Below are positions 24,803-34,082 of a stretch of DNA of 40,424 nucleotides, piece after piece. The notes beneath the pieces are model-generated. The model saw nothing but the letters and a program-made list of their open reading frames with translations, was not told the origin of the DNA and did not search any database. The stretch is from Planctomycetota bacterium. Lineage in GTDB: Bacteria > Planctomycetota > UBA1135 > GCA-002686595. Where the stretch lies: assembly GCA_016872755.1 (NCBI GenBank), contig VGZE01000014.1, forward strand, positions 1 to 40,424. Direction: 5' to 3'. The stretch's first letter is position 1, and each line of letters opens with the position of its first letter. The translations under genes were made by a program, and so were the position numbers.

Positions 24803-27800
24803 CTAGCTCCTCGTGATCGTCGCGTCGAGGTTCAGGATTGCGCTCGCGAGCATCGTCCAGGCCGCGAGTTCGCGGGCGTCGAGCTCGGGTGCGCGCATCG
24901 ACGCACCGATCTCCACGAGCTTGGCCGCATCCTCGGGCGCGTCGCCGAAGCGCTCGCGGAAGCGGGCCAGCGAGCCTTCGAGGAGCGCGAGTTCGCCTGC
25001 ATCGGGCTGGCGCCCGGTGCAGCGCCGCCACAGCTCGATCAGCCGTGGCGAGTCCTGGTTGCCGCCCGACAGTGCGCGCTCGGCCAGCGCGCGAGCCGCC
25101 TCGACGAACTGCTCATCGTTCCACAGCACCAGCGCCTGCAGCGGCGTGTTGGTGACCGGCCGGCGCACCGTGCAGAACTCGCGCGTCGGCGCGTCGAGTG
25201 TCAGCAGCGCCGGCGGCGGGCAGGCGCGCTTCCAGTAGGTGTAGAGGCTGCGGCGCCACAGGTCCGCGGCGGGCCCGCGCTCGTAGATCCGCGTGTTCGA
25301 GCCGAGCATCGCGATTTCCTGCCACAGTCCTTCGGGCTGGTACGGCTTCACGGAGGGGCCGCCGAGCTGTTCGACGAGCAGGTTCGACACGTACAGGGCC
25401 TGGTCGCGCAGCGCTTCGGCCGATAGTCGCCGCCGCGGCGCGCGCGCGAGCAGCCGATTGTCCGGATCCAGTTCCTGCGCGCGCGGCGTCGCCTGGGAGG
25501 CCTGCCGGTACGTGGCGCTGGAGAGCATCAGTCGCAACAGGTGCTGCTGGTCCCAGCCGTTGTCGCGCAGTTCGACCGCCAGCCAGTCGAGCAGCTCCGG
25601 ATGGCTGGGCCACTCGCCCTGCAGGCCGAAGTCCTCGCTCGTGCGCACCAGTCCGGTGGCGAAGATCGACTCCCACAACCGGTTCGCGGCCACGCGCGCG
25701 AAGAGCGGGTTCGAGGCTTGGAGCATCCACTGCACGAGACCGCGCCGGTCGGCGGGGGCGTCCTCGGGCAGGCGTCCTAGCGCCGCCGGCACGCCGCGCT
25801 CGACGCGGCGCTCGCGATCGGGCTTGTCGTACTCGCCACGGCGCAGCACAAACGTGTCGCGCGGCATCGCGAGTTCGCGCATCACCATCGTGCGCGGCTG
25901 CGACTTCTCGATCTCGGCGAGGCTTGCCTCGATCGCGGCGAGGCGCTGCGTGTGCGCGCGGTAGTCGGGCGAACGCGCCAGCCGCCAGGCGCGCGGCAGT
26001 CGCGCGGCCAGCTCCGGATTGCGCGCGCTCACGGGGAGCAGTGCAGCCACCAGCGCGCCGTCGAGTTCGTCGGGCGGCGGCACCGGGCGGTGGTAGAAGC
26101 CGGCATCGCCGCCGGTGTTGACGATCTTCAGCACGAGCGCGCTCTCCCCGGCGGGGAACGCCAGCTTCGCGCTGTCCTGGTCGGCGGCGAGGGCGCGGTC
26201 GACCCGATTGGCGTGCTGCTCGCGGCCGGCGACGCTCACGCTCAGCCCGTCGTCGCTGCCCAGCGAGACCTGCAGCTCGCGCGCGGTCGGCGCGAAGACG
26301 CGCTGGCCGATGTAGCTGACGTTGAGTCCCTGCGGCAGCTTGTTGAGGCGCGCGTCACGCGCTTCGGAATCGAAGCGCCAGGTCTGGTTGCCCGAACCGA
26401 AGTTGCGGCCGAACTCGAGCGTCGCGCCCTCCTCGGGCCCATGCTTGGCCTCATAGGCCTGAGCGGCCGACGCATGCGGGAACGGGCCGACGAGGTGCCA
26501 GCCGCTGCGCGCGAGCGGGAGCAACTCGAGCCCGCGTGCGCCGATCGAGCCGACCGACAGCCGCACGCGGCCGAAGGTATGCCGCGCGTAGACCGAATCG
26601 TATTGCAGCTTGACGACCAGCTCGGTGCCGCCCGCGTAGCCGAACGGCGCGCGCGAGGCGAACAGCGCGACGCGGCCGCCTGCCTGGCGATGGCCGTCCA
26701 CGGCCCAACCGCGCGCGCCCGCGCCGTCGAGTGCGTTGACGACGCCGAAATCGCCGTTGTCCTGCTCGATGTCGGCCCAGGCCCAGCCGAGTTCGACGAC
26801 CTCGCTGCGCGGCTCGCCGCTCAGCGCGCGCGCTTCGACGACGATGCGCGAGAGCACGGCGTTGCCGTTGTCGGCCCGACCGACGCGGCCCTCGAAATGC
26901 CCGGCGTCGGGCAGCGCCTCCAGGCACAACAGGCGCAGATCCTGGGCTTCGGTGCGCAGCGTGAAAACGTGCTCGTCGACGTCGGGATTCGCTCCGGTCG
27001 CGAGCACGGAGTCATCGGGCTGTCGGACCAGCTGCGCTCCGCCGCGCGCGCTCGCCGAGACGAGCTCGCTGCGCGCCCATGCGACGCCGGCTTCGTCCGG
27101 CACCTCGGCGAGGAAGCGTGCAAAATTCTGCTCGTCCTCGGGCGCCGGAAGGTCGACCTGCGCCTGCACCGACGTGCGCTCGGCGCGCAGCTCGCCGATG
27201 CGCGCCTCCTGTTCGTGCGTCGGCACGACCAGGAACGGCTCGAAGGCGCGCTGCGGGTCGGGAAGCTGCGAGTACAGGCCCGGCTCGTCGATCGAATTGA
27301 AATACGCGTAGAGGCGGTAGTAGTCGTCCTGCGTCAGCGGATCGAACTTGTGGTCGTGGCAGCGCGCGCAGCCCATGGTGAGCCCGAGGAAGACCGAGCT
27401 CGTCGTGTTGACGCGATCGACCGCGTACTCGACCAGGTACTCCTCGGCGATCGCGCCGCCCTCGTCGGTCGTCACGTGGTTGCGGTTGAAGCCGCTCGCG
27501 ATCTGCTGCTCGACCGTCGCGTCGGGCAGCAAGTCGCCGGCGAGCTGCTCGAGCGCGAAGCGGTCGAACGGCATGTTCCGGCGATACGCGTCGAGCACCC
27601 AGTCGCGCCACAACCAGGTCTGTCGGCCCGCGTCCATGTGGATGCCGCTCGTGTCCGCGTAGCGCGCCTGGTCCATCCAGGTCGTTGCGCGGTGCTCGGC
27701 CTGGCGCGTCTTGTACGGTTCCTCCGTGAAGAGCCGCTCGATCCAGCGTTCGAAGGCGTCGGGGCGCTCGTCGGCGGCGAACGCGTCGAGTTCTTCGGGC

Positions 27801-28405
27801 GTGGGCGGCAGTCCGGTCACGTCGAGGAACAGGCGGCGCAGCAGCGTGTCGCGATCGGCCTCGGGCGCCGGATCGAGGCCCGCGCGCCGCAGCTCGGCCA
27901 GCACGAAGCGATCGATCTCGTTGCGCGCCCAGGCGCCGCCATCGGATGCGGCGCCGGCCTCGGGGACCGCGGGCCGTACCGGCGGCACGAAGGCCCAGTG
28001 CGGTTCATAGACGGCGCCGGCGTCGATCCACTCGCGCAGCAGCGCGATTTTCCGCTCGTCGAGCGCGTGCTTGCCGCTGTCGGCGGGCGGCATGCGCTGG
28101 TCGGCGTCCGGGTGCGCGACGCGTTCGAGCAGCAGTGAGCGCTCGGCCGAGCCCGGCACGATCGCGGCGCCGCGCCGCCGCTCCGCAGTCGCGTCCTCGA
28201 ACGTGTCCAGACGCAGCTTGGCTTCGCGCGAGGACGGATCCGGGCCGTGGCAGCGAAAGCAACTGTCGGACAGGATCGGCCGGATGTCGCGTGTGTAGCG
28301 AACTTCCGATCGGGTCGGATCGGACGCTGCCGATCGCGCGATCGTCGGTAGTGCAACGATCAACAGCGAGCACAGCGCGGCGCGTGCAACCGACGGGATT
28401 CGCAT
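24803..28405 (-). CDS. PSCyt1/DUF1549/DUF1553 planctomycete cytochrome protein
   Basis: 1200 aa with a signal peptide ([18 protein letters not shown]). A PSCyt1 c-type heme domain has CFRCH at 49-53 and [18 protein letters not shown] supplying the distal Met segment. DUF1549 spans about 160-390 ([45 protein letters not shown], a second CxxCH). A central insert (about 430-800) looks like carbohydrate-binding or jelly-roll modules. DUF1553 is about 880-1170 ([20 protein letters not shown] and [14 protein letters not shown]). The family is typical of Planctomycetota and thought to act in the periplasm on polysaccharide uptake or degradation, but not proven. It starts 152 bases downstream of the HMA lipoprotein gene. 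Confidence 0.92.
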   Translation of the reverse strand: MRIPSVARAALCSLLIVALPTIARSAASDPTRSEVRYTRDIRPILSDSCFRCHGPDPSSREAKLRLDTFEDATAERRRGAAIVPGSAERSLLLERVAHPDADQRMPPADSGKHALDERKIALLREWIDAGAVYEPHWAFVPPVRPAVPEAGAASDGGAWARNEIDRFVLAELRRAGLDPAPEADRDTLLRRLFLDVTGLPPTPEELDAFAADERPDAFERWIERLFTEEPYKTRQAEHRATTWMDQARYADTSGIHMDAGRQTWLWRDWVLDAYRRNMPFDRFALEQLAGDLLPDATVEQQIASGFNRNHVTTDEGGAIAEEYLVEYAVDRVNTTSSVFLGLTMGCARCHDHKFDPLTQDDYYRLYAYFNSIDEPGLYSQLPDPQRAFEPFLVVPTHEQEARIGELRAERTSVQAQVDLPAPEDEQNFARFLAEVPDEAGVAWARSELVSASARGGAQLVRQPDDSVLATGANPDVDEHVFTLRTEAQDLRLLCLEALPDAGHFEGRVGRADNGNAVLSRIVVEARALSGEPRSEVVELGWAWADIEQDNGDFGVVNALDGAGARGWAVDGHRQAGGRVALFASRAPFGYAGGTELVVKLQYDSVYARHTFGRVRLSVGSIGARGLELLPLARSGWHLVGPFPHASAAQAYEAKHGPEEGATLEFGRNFGSGNQTWRFDSEARDARLNKLPQGLNVSYIGQRVFAPTARELQVSLGSDDGLSVSVAGREQHANRVDRALAADQDSAKLAFPAGESALVLKIVNTGGDAGFYHRPVPPPDELDGALVAALLPVSARNPELAARLPRAWRLARSPDYRAHTQRLAAIEASLAEIEKSQPRTMVMRELAMPRDTFVLRRGEYDKPDRERRVERGVPAALGRLPEDAPADRRGLVQWMLQASNPLFARVAANRLWESIFATGLVRTSEDFGLQGEWPSHPELLDWLAVELRDNGWDQQHLLRLMLSSATYRQASQATPRAQELDPDNRLLARAPRRRLSAEALRDQALYVSNLLVEQLGGPSVKPYQPEGLWQEIAMLGSNTRIYERGPAADLWRRSLYTYWKRACPPPALLTLDAPTREFCTVRRPVTNTPLQALVLWNDEQFVEAARALAERALSGGNQDSPRLIELWRRCTGRQPDAGELALLEGSLARFRERFGDAPEDAAKLVEIGASMRAPELDARELAAWTMLASAILNLDATITRS

Positions 28406-28518
28406 CCCGCCAGTATTGCACGGGACGCGCGCTCTTGTGGAGGGCGGGTGCCTTCGTCCCCGTAGGTTTCCTCGCCCGTGCCGCCTCGGGGCGCGCCAGG
28501 TTCAATCCATGAAATGCA

Positions 28519-28547
28519 CGCGGGCGAGCCCGGTCGGCTCACCCGCG
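28519..28547 (-). terminator. Hairpin downstream of the HMA lipoprotein gene
   Basis: On the minus strand CGCGGG-U-GAGC pairs with GCUC-G-CCCGCG (11 pairs including one U-G wobble) around a 7-base loop, starting 10 bases after the stop codon. The wobble forms only in the minus-strand transcript. The U-run after it is poor (UGCAUUUC), so it may be an intrinsic terminator or an attenuating structure before the DUF1549/DUF1553 gene. Confidence 0.5.
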
Positions 28548-28557
28548 GCGATCGGAG

Positions 28558-28875
28558 TCAGGGTTGGAGGTCCACCCCTTCGCCGGAGCCCTCGACCGCC
28601 TTGGCGATGGCGGCCGGCTGGATCTTCGCGGCGTCGTACACGACGCTGAATTCCTTCACGCCGGCCTTGATCTGAATCTGCTTGATTCCCGCGAGGGGTT
28701 CGAGGGCGCCACGCACGGTGGCGACACATCCCCCTCAGGGCGACTGATGGAGCTTCAACCTTGCGACGGCGCCGTCGACGACTTGCGCTGTGCCGGTCGT
28801 CGACGACTCCGATGAGCAGCCCGCGACTGCGCCGCAAGCGGCGAGCGTGAGCACGAACGATCGATGCATCTGCAT
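28558..28875 (-). CDS. HMA-domain lipoprotein, probable selenoprotein (UGA = Sec47)
   Basis: 105 residues when the in-frame UGA at 28735-28737 is read as selenocysteine. GAGG lies 6 bases before the ATG at 28875. The N-terminus MQMHRSFVLTLAACGAVAGC is a lipoprotein signal (lipobox C20). The mature part is a heavy-metal-associated (HMA/MerP-like) fold of beta-alpha-beta-beta-alpha-beta type: AVARLKL, then P-U47-G-G-C50-V, ATVRGALEPLAGI, KQIQIKAGVKEFSVVYD and AAIAKAVEGSGEG. HMA domains bind soft metals through CxxC; here the first Cys position is the UGA, giving UxxC. The reading frame and fold continue uninterrupted after the UGA and a SECIS-like hairpin follows. The alternative is a Cys-to-stop point mutation making a pseudogene. 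Conventional gene callers will miss this gene or end it at residue 46. Confidence 0.8.
28693..28737 (-). promoter_or_regulatory. Bacterial SECIS-like hairpin at the UGA codon
   Basis: Immediately 3' of the UGA (28737-28735) the transcript can form an upper stem CGCCAC/GUGGCG (28723-28718 with 28712-28707), closed by the 5-base loop CGUGC (28717-28713). A lower stem GAGGGG/CCCCUC (28736-28731 with 28698-28693) starts within the UGA itself. The apical loop begins 18 bases after the UGA and has G at its second position, meeting the published bSECIS rules (16-37 base spacing; a G in the first two loop bases). Confidence 0.7.
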
Positions 28876-29122
28876 GAAGTGCCTCGTGATGGAACGAGTC
28901 GGACCGGCATCCGACCTCGCACCGAGACTAGCACGGATTCGCGCGGATGGTCCGCCTACGGCGACCGCGCGCGCGCCCGTCGCCTGAGCGAGACGAGGGG
29001 AACAGAAGATGAACGCGAATGGTTTGCGAGCCCAGGGAGAATGGACCCTACTGCGTCTCCGGGACAGCGGAACTATGCTGGCCGTGCGGGCCCACAGGCG
29101 CATCCCACTCCAGGAGCCACTG
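28876..29122. promoter_or_regulatory. Divergent intergenic region, 247 bases
   Basis: The longest non-coding stretch in the window, between the divergent HMA lipoprotein and aldo/keto reductase genes. It must contain both promoters. No convincing -35/-10 pair, tRNA or conserved RNA element was recognised. An open frame upstream of the reductase ATG (from 29009) is less likely to be coding because the Tat motif begins at 29123. Confidence 0.4.
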
Positions 29123-30172
29123 ATGCATCGACTCTCGCCATCGCGTCGCCACTTCCTGCAGCTCTCCGCCGCCGGTGGGGCGGTTCTCGCGGTTCCCGGA
29201 TGGGCGACCGGGTGGGCGCAACAGCCTTCGGCGCCGGCCGCGCCGTCCGAGCTCGAGCGCCGACCCTTCGGCAAGACCGACATGCGCGTGACCGTGCTCG
29301 GCTTCGGCGGCGCCGAGATCGGCTTCGAGCAAACCGAGCAGTCCACCATCGAAACGCTGCTCAACACCGCCCTCGACGCTGGCCTCAACGTCGTCGACAC
29401 CGCCGAATGCTACCGCGATTCCGAAGTGCAGATTGCCAGCGCGATCGGTCATCGCCGCAAGGACTTCTACCTGTTCACCAAGTGCGGTCACGCCGTCGAC
29501 GGAGCGAGCGCGGACGGCGCGTGGACGAAGGGACGCCTGCTCGCGTCGCTCGAGCGCAGTCTGAAACGGCTGAAGACCGACGCGGTCGACCTGCTGCAGT
29601 TGCACTCGTGCTCGCTCGAGGAACTCCAGAAGGGCGAGGCGATCGAGGCGCTCGAGGAGGCCAAGCGCGCCGGAAAGACGCGCTATATCGGCTACAGCGG
29701 CGATTCGAAGGCCGCTCGCTACGCGGTCGAGTGCGGGCGCTTCGACGCGCTGCAGACGTCGATCAACTTCTGCGACCAGGAGTGCATCGAGCTCGTGCTG
29801 CCGCTGGCCAAGGAGAAGCAGATGGGCGTGATCGCGAAGCGCCCGATCGCGAACGCCGCCTGGCGCTACGACCAGAGCCCGACGAACGGCTACCACGTCG
29901 AGTACTGGAATCGGCTGCAGGTGCTGAAGTACGAATTCGCTCTCGGCGAGGCGCGCGCGAATCAGGGGCCCGATGGTGCCGCCGGCATCGCGATGCGCTT
30001 CACCGCGATGCAGCCCGGTGTCAGCGTGCTGATCGTCGGAACGACCAAGCCCGAGCGTTGGAAGCAGAACGCGGAGCTGTTGCGGGCCGGGCCGCTTTCC
30101 GCGGAATTCGAGCGCTCGATCCGCGCGCGCTGGAAGGCCGCGGCGAAGCCCGACTGGACCGGGCAGACCTGA
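29123..30172 (+). CDS. Tat-exported aldo/keto reductase
   Basis: 349 aa. A twin-arginine signal (SPSRRHFLQLSAAGGAVLAV, cleavage near WAQQ at 34) precedes an aldo/keto reductase barrel opening LERRPFGKTDMRVTVLGFGG. The catalytic tetrad is complete: D92, Y97 (NVVDTAECYRDSE), K120 (LFTKCG) and H161 (LLQLHSC). The C-terminal NADP-binding segment is LIVGTTKPERWKQN. Tat export fits a cofactor-containing periplasmic oxidoreductase, a pattern frequent in planctomycetes; the substrate is unknown. The ATG at 29123 has AGGAG 8 bases upstream. It converges on recQ with 9 bases between stops. Confidence 0.9.
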   Translation: MHRLSPSRRHFLQLSAAGGAVLAVPGWATGWAQQPSAPAAPSELERRPFGKTDMRVTVLGFGGAEIGFEQTEQSTIETLLNTALDAGLNVVDTAECYRDSEVQIASAIGHRRKDFYLFTKCGHAVDGASADGAWTKGRLLASLERSLKRLKTDAVDLLQLHSCSLEELQKGEAIEALEEAKRAGKTRYIGYSGDSKAARYAVECGRFDALQTSINFCDQECIELVLPLAKEKQMGVIAKRPIANAAWRYDQSPTNGYHVEYWNRLQVLKYEFALGEARANQGPDGAAGIAMRFTAMQPGVSVLIVGTTKPERWKQNAELLRAGPLSAEFERSIRARWKAAAKPDWTGQT

Positions 30173-30181
30173 TTCCGTCGT

Positions 30182-32059
30182 TCAGTCGGCGCTCGCGATG
30201 CACGCCAGGAAGGCTGGACCCAGATCGGCGGCCTTCTTGTCGCCGACGCCCTTGACCGCGCGGAACGCTTCCACCGAGCGCGGCTTTTGCGCCGCCATCT
30301 GCTCGAGCGTGCGATCGTTGAAGATCACGTAGGGCGGAACCGCGCGTTCGCGCGCGAGCTCGCGCCGCAGCGCGCGCAACCGCTCGAACAGCGCCAGATC
30401 CGCCGACCCCGCGGAGGCCTCGGCCGAGGGGGCTCGCGTGCCTCGCGCGCGCTTGGGCTGCGCGACCGGCAGCGCATACAGCACGACCTCGCGCTCCCGC
30501 TTGAGCACTTCGCTCCCGGTCGGGGACACGACCAGGATCGGGTAGCGCTCGCCGCTGATGCGCAGCAGGTCCTGGCCGACGAGCTGATCGATCCACGCGC
30601 GCACCTCGGCGATCGAGTTCGCGCTCAGCAACCCGTAAGTCGAGAGCCGATCGTGGCCCGCGCGCCGGATCGCATCGGTGTTCGCACCGCGCAGCACGTC
30701 GGTCACATGCGCGGCGCCGTAGCGCTGCTGGCAGCGCACGACCGCCGACAGGATCTTCTGCGCCAGGATCGTCGAATCCGGCGCGGGCGCGAGCTCGCCC
30801 AGGCAGACATCGCAGGCCTCGCAGCCGCCCTCCGCGTTCCAGGTCTGCCCGAAGTGCTCGACCAGCTGCTTGTGGCGGCACACGAAGCGCGACGCGTAGT
30901 CGCGCATCTCGCCCAGGCGCTCGAGTGAATGGGCGAGCGCCGACGGATCCGGCTCGTCTCCCGCCGCGCGCGCCTCCTCGTGCGAGCGCTCCAACAGCGT
31001 TTTCCAACTGAAGTAGTCGGCGCCGGTATGGAACAGCACGCACTCGGCCGTCAGTCCGTCGCGGCCCGCGCGTCCGGTCTCCTGGCTGTACTGCTCGAGG
31101 CCCTTGGGCAGAGCCGCGTGCACGACGAAGCGCACGTCGGTGCGGTCGATGCCCATGCCGAAGGCGACCGTGGCCACGACGATGTCGACGCGTTCGTTCG
31201 AAAACGCCTCCTGCGCGCGCTTGCGCACCTCGGCCGACAGGCCGGCGTGGTAGGCGATGCTGCGATAGCCCGCGGCGCGCAACTCGGCATCGACGCGTTC
31301 GACCTCCTTGCGCGAGATGCAGTACACGATGCCGGCCTCGCCGCGGTGGCGCTCGAGCACCTCGCGCAACTGCTTGGAGAGTTCGCGCCGCGGTTGCACG
31401 CGATAGACGAGGTTCGCGCGGTCGCACGGCGCGACGATCACGAGCGGGTCGGCCAGGCCGAGCTCGGTGACGATGTCAGCGCGCACGCGCTCGTCGGCCG
31501 TCGCCGTGTACGCGTGCAGCGGCAGACCCGGCGCTCTTTGTCGCAGCCGGCCGAGCTGGCGGTACTCCGGCCGGAAATCGTGGCCCCAGTGGCTGATGCA
31601 GTGCGCTTCGTCGATCGCGATCGCGGCCAGGCCGAGCGCGACGAGGTGCTCGACGAAGCCGTCGACGGCCAGCCGTTCGGGCGACACGTACAACAATCGC
31701 AGCTCGCCGTTCTCGAGCGCCGCGTGCACCGCCCGCCGCTCTTCGGGCTCCTGCGCGCTCGTGAGCATCGCGGCCGCGACACCGTTTTCGCGGAGGCCGT
31801 CGACCTGGTCCTTCATCAGCGCGATCAGCGGGCTGACGACCAGCGTGAGCCCGCGGCGTACGAGAGCAGGCCCCTGGAAACACAGGCTCTTGCCGCCGCC
31901 GGTCGGCAGCACCAGCAGGAGATCGCGGCCGGCGAGGTTCGCGCAGATCGCCTGCTCCTGGAACGGACGCAGCTCGGCGATTCCGAACACGCGCGCGAGC
32001 TCCGCGCGCAGCCGGCCGAGTTCCGCGGTCTCTTGCTCGGGCGCTGCATGAGCGTGCAT
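30182..32059 (-). CDS. recQ: ATP-dependent DNA helicase RecQ
   Basis: 625 aa. Superfamily 2 helicase: Walker A LLVLPTGGGKSLCFQ (K57), DEAH box AIAIDEAHCISHWGHDFRPEY (D150 to H153), motif III YTATAD, and motif VI QETGRAGRDG. The RecQ-C zinc-binding cysteines lie in RFVCRHKQLVEHF and GGCEACDVCLGE. A winged-helix region follows, then an HRDC domain at the C-terminus (about 550-625, VEAFRAVKGVGDKKAADLG). Acts in recombination and fork repair. The start at 32059 (MHAHAAPEQETAELGRL) is chosen because the conserved helicase begins about 25 residues later. Divergent from the DUF455 gene with a 64-base gap. Confidence 0.95.
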   Translation of the reverse strand: MHAHAAPEQETAELGRLRAELARVFGIAELRPFQEQAICANLAGRDLLLVLPTGGGKSLCFQGPALVRRGLTLVVSPLIALMKDQVDGLRENGVAAAMLTSAQEPEERRAVHAALENGELRLLYVSPERLAVDGFVEHLVALGLAAIAIDEAHCISHWGHDFRPEYRQLGRLRQRAPGLPLHAYTATADERVRADIVTELGLADPLVIVAPCDRANLVYRVQPRRELSKQLREVLERHRGEAGIVYCISRKEVERVDAELRAAGYRSIAYHAGLSAEVRKRAQEAFSNERVDIVVATVAFGMGIDRTDVRFVVHAALPKGLEQYSQETGRAGRDGLTAECVLFHTGADYFSWKTLLERSHEEARAAGDEPDPSALAHSLERLGEMRDYASRFVCRHKQLVEHFGQTWNAEGGCEACDVCLGELAPAPDSTILAQKILSAVVRCQQRYGAAHVTDVLRGANTDAIRRAGHDRLSTYGLLSANSIAEVRAWIDQLVGQDLLRISGERYPILVVSPTGSEVLKREREVVLYALPVAQPKRARGTRAPSAEASAGSADLALFERLRALRRELARERAVPPYVIFNDRTLEQMAAQKPRSVEAFRAVKGVGDKKAADLGPAFLACIASAD

Positions 32060-32123
32060 GGCGCAGATTCCACACGATCGGAGCCGCGGTTCAAGCTCGG
32101 GACGGCATGATGGCGGGCCCGCG

Positions 32124-32984
32124 ATGCCCCGAGTCGAGTCCTGCCCCACCTCCGACGCGCTGCCCGCAGCCGGCAGCGTCGAGCGCTGGTGTCACGAATT
32201 CGCGACAACCTGCGAGCTGCAGGCCAAGCTCGAGCCGCCGGCGCCGCCCGATCCGGCGGAGACCCGCTCGTGGGAGGCGAATCCACCCGCGCGGCGCCTC
32301 CGTGTCCCCGGCCGGCCGCGCGAGCTGCGGGTCGTCGCGCGCAGCCCTTCCGCGCCGCGGCCGACGGCGCTGCGCGACCCGCGGCTGCGCGCCGAACTCG
32401 TGCACACGTTCGTGCACCACGAGCTGCAGGCCGCCGAGCTGTTCGCCTGGGCCGTGCTCGCCTTCCCGGCAACGCCGCTCGAATTCCGCCGCGGGCTGCT
32501 GCGCCTCGCGCTCGAGGAGCTCGAGCACCTCGCGCTGTACCGCGCGCACCTCCGTGAGCTCGGCATCGATTACGGCGCGCATCCGGTGCGCGACTGGTTC
32601 TGGCAGCGCGTGCCGACCTGCACGGATCCCGCGGCCTTCGTCGCGCTCCAGGGCCTGGGCCTCGAGGGCGCGAACCTCGAACACAGCGCGCGCTACGCGG
32701 CCGCTTTCCGCGCCGCGGGCGACGAGGCCGGCGCGCGGATCCTCGAGCGAGTCGAGCAGGACGAGATCGCGCATGTCGCGTTCGCGCGGCAGTGGTTCGA
32801 GCGTTTCAGCGGTCGCGCGCTCGACTACGATGCGTGGCGCGCGGCGCTGCCGGCGCCCCTGTCGCCGGCCGTGCTGCAGGGGCGGCCGCTCAATCGCATC
32901 GCGCGCCGTCGCGCCGGGCTCGACGAGGCCTTCCTTGCGCGGCTCGAGCGCGAGCCGCCGACGCATCTGGGGAGGCGTGCGTGA
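32124..32984 (+). CDS. DUF455 ferritin-like protein
   Basis: 286 aa. A ferritin-like four-helix bundle with carboxylate/histidine metal-ligand pattern: VHTFVHHELQAAELFAWAVL, LALEELEHLALYRAHL, LGLEGANLEHSARY and VEQDEIAHVAFARQWFERF. This E..H / ExxH arrangement is the DUF455 signature and suggests a di-iron site. DUF455 function is not established; some relatives resemble MiaE-type hydroxylases. The stop overlaps the GTG of the ATP-grasp gene by 4 bases (GTGA), so the two are co-translated. The ATG at 32124 is preferred to one at 32058 that overlaps the recQ start. Confidence 0.85.
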   Translation: MPRVESCPTSDALPAAGSVERWCHEFATTCELQAKLEPPAPPDPAETRSWEANPPARRLRVPGRPRELRVVARSPSAPRPTALRDPRLRAELVHTFVHHELQAAELFAWAVLAFPATPLEFRRGLLRLALEELEHLALYRAHLRELGIDYGAHPVRDWFWQRVPTCTDPAAFVALQGLGLEGANLEHSARYAAAFRAAGDEAGARILERVEQDEIAHVAFARQWFERFSGRALDYDAWRAALPAPLSPAVLQGRPLNRIARRRAGLDEAFLARLEREPPTHLGRRA

Positions 32985-33988
32985 ACGAGCCGCGCGCCTG
33001 GGTGCTGAACCTCGACGCCGAGAGCGAGCTCGAGGCGCCGCGCAACTACGCGCCGACGCGGCACCTGGCCGCGATCGTCGCGCGCGAGCGCGAGCGCCTG
33101 ATCGGCACGCTGGTCGCGCCGCAGGACCTCCTCGTGACCGATGAGGTCGTCGCCGCGGTCCGACGCGCGCCCGGCGGGCCGCTCGCGCAACGACTGCACG
33201 GGCTCGCCGGGTATGCGTGGTGCCCGACGCCGCGCGCGCTCTCGATGCTGCACGCGGTCGGCGCGCGGCCGGTCGCGGCACCGCCGCTCGAGACCTTGCG
33301 GATGGCGAACGCGCGGCCGTTCGCGGCGCTCGTGCGCGAGCCGCTGCAGCGCGCGAGCTTCGACAAGCGCAGTGTGACCGCGCTCGACGAGGTCCTGGAC
33401 GCGCTGGCCTCACCCGCGCCGCGCGGGTGGCTGGTGCGGCGCTCGTACGGAGCGGCCGGGCGCGGTCGCCGACGCATCGCAAGCGGGCGGCCCGACGCGG
33501 GCGAGCTCGCGTGGCTCGTCGCCTCGCTGCGCCTGGGGCCGCTGATCGTAGAGCCGTGGGTCGAGATCGTGCGCGAGCACACGCGCTCGGCGTGGATCGA
33601 CGTGGCGGGGACGGTCCTGATCTCGCAACCGTGCTTCCAGCAGGTGAACGAGCACGGCGCGTGGACGAGAACGGAGTGCGCGGAGCTCGGCGCCGTCGAA
33701 CGCGAGGACGACGAGAGGCTCGAGGAGGCGGTCGAGGCCGCCGGGCGCGCGCTCGCGGCGCACGGCTATCGCGGGCCCTTCGGGATCGACGCGTACCGGC
33801 ACCGCGCGCTCGACGGCAGCGGGCGGACCGTGCTCAATCCGCTCTCCGAGATCAACGCGCGCTACACGATGGACTGGGCGCTCGCGATGGGGGAGCGCGC
33901 CGGCTTCACGGTTTGGAGTAGTGATCGACCCACTGCTTCTGCAGCGCGTCGAGTTCCAACCCATGAACCGTCCGCAGGGCGGCGCTGA
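32981..33988 (+). CDS. ATP-grasp family protein coupled to DUF455
   Basis: 335 aa from a GTG at 32981 preceded by GGAGG. ATP-grasp features are divergent: a lysine/arginine phosphate-binding segment WLVRRSYGAAGRGRRRIA (about 147-164), GPLIVEPWVEIVREH (adenine-binding strand), and a magnesium-binding end GIDAYRHR followed by LNPLSEINARYTMDW (E and N ligands). The N-terminal domain includes WVLNLDAESELEAPRNYAP. ATP-grasp enzymes join carboxylates to amines or thiols through acyl-phosphates. Tight coupling to a DUF455 ferritin-like protein suggests a joint peptide or small-molecule modification pathway (inference). The substrate cannot be assigned. Confidence 0.75.
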   Translation: MNEPRAWVLNLDAESELEAPRNYAPTRHLAAIVARERERLIGTLVAPQDLLVTDEVVAAVRRAPGGPLAQRLHGLAGYAWCPTPRALSMLHAVGARPVAAPPLETLRMANARPFAALVREPLQRASFDKRSVTALDEVLDALASPAPRGWLVRRSYGAAGRGRRRIASGRPDAGELAWLVASLRLGPLIVEPWVEIVREHTRSAWIDVAGTVLISQPCFQQVNEHGAWTRTECAELGAVEREDDERLEEAVEAAGRALAAHGYRGPFGIDAYRHRALDGSGRTVLNPLSEINARYTMDWALAMGERAGFTVWSSDRPTASAARRVPTHEPSAGRR

Positions 33989-34082
33989 CACCCGGCGGAG
34001 CGCCCCGCGCGAGTACGCAGGCCGCGGACTCGGGAGCAATCAGGGCGGGCTACACTCTGTTCACGTCCGCGCAGCACAGTCG

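Noticed and set aside
25952-28138. Open frame of 728 codons antisense to the DUF1549/DUF1553 gene
   Set aside because: No recognisable motifs; the opposite strand has heme sites, DUF1549 and DUF1553 motifs.
28735-29400. 221-codon minus-strand frame ending at the UGA
   Set aside because: Only its last 46 codons (the lipoprotein signal onward) look coding; the upstream part overlaps the divergent reductase. The UGA is read here as selenocysteine rather than the gene end.
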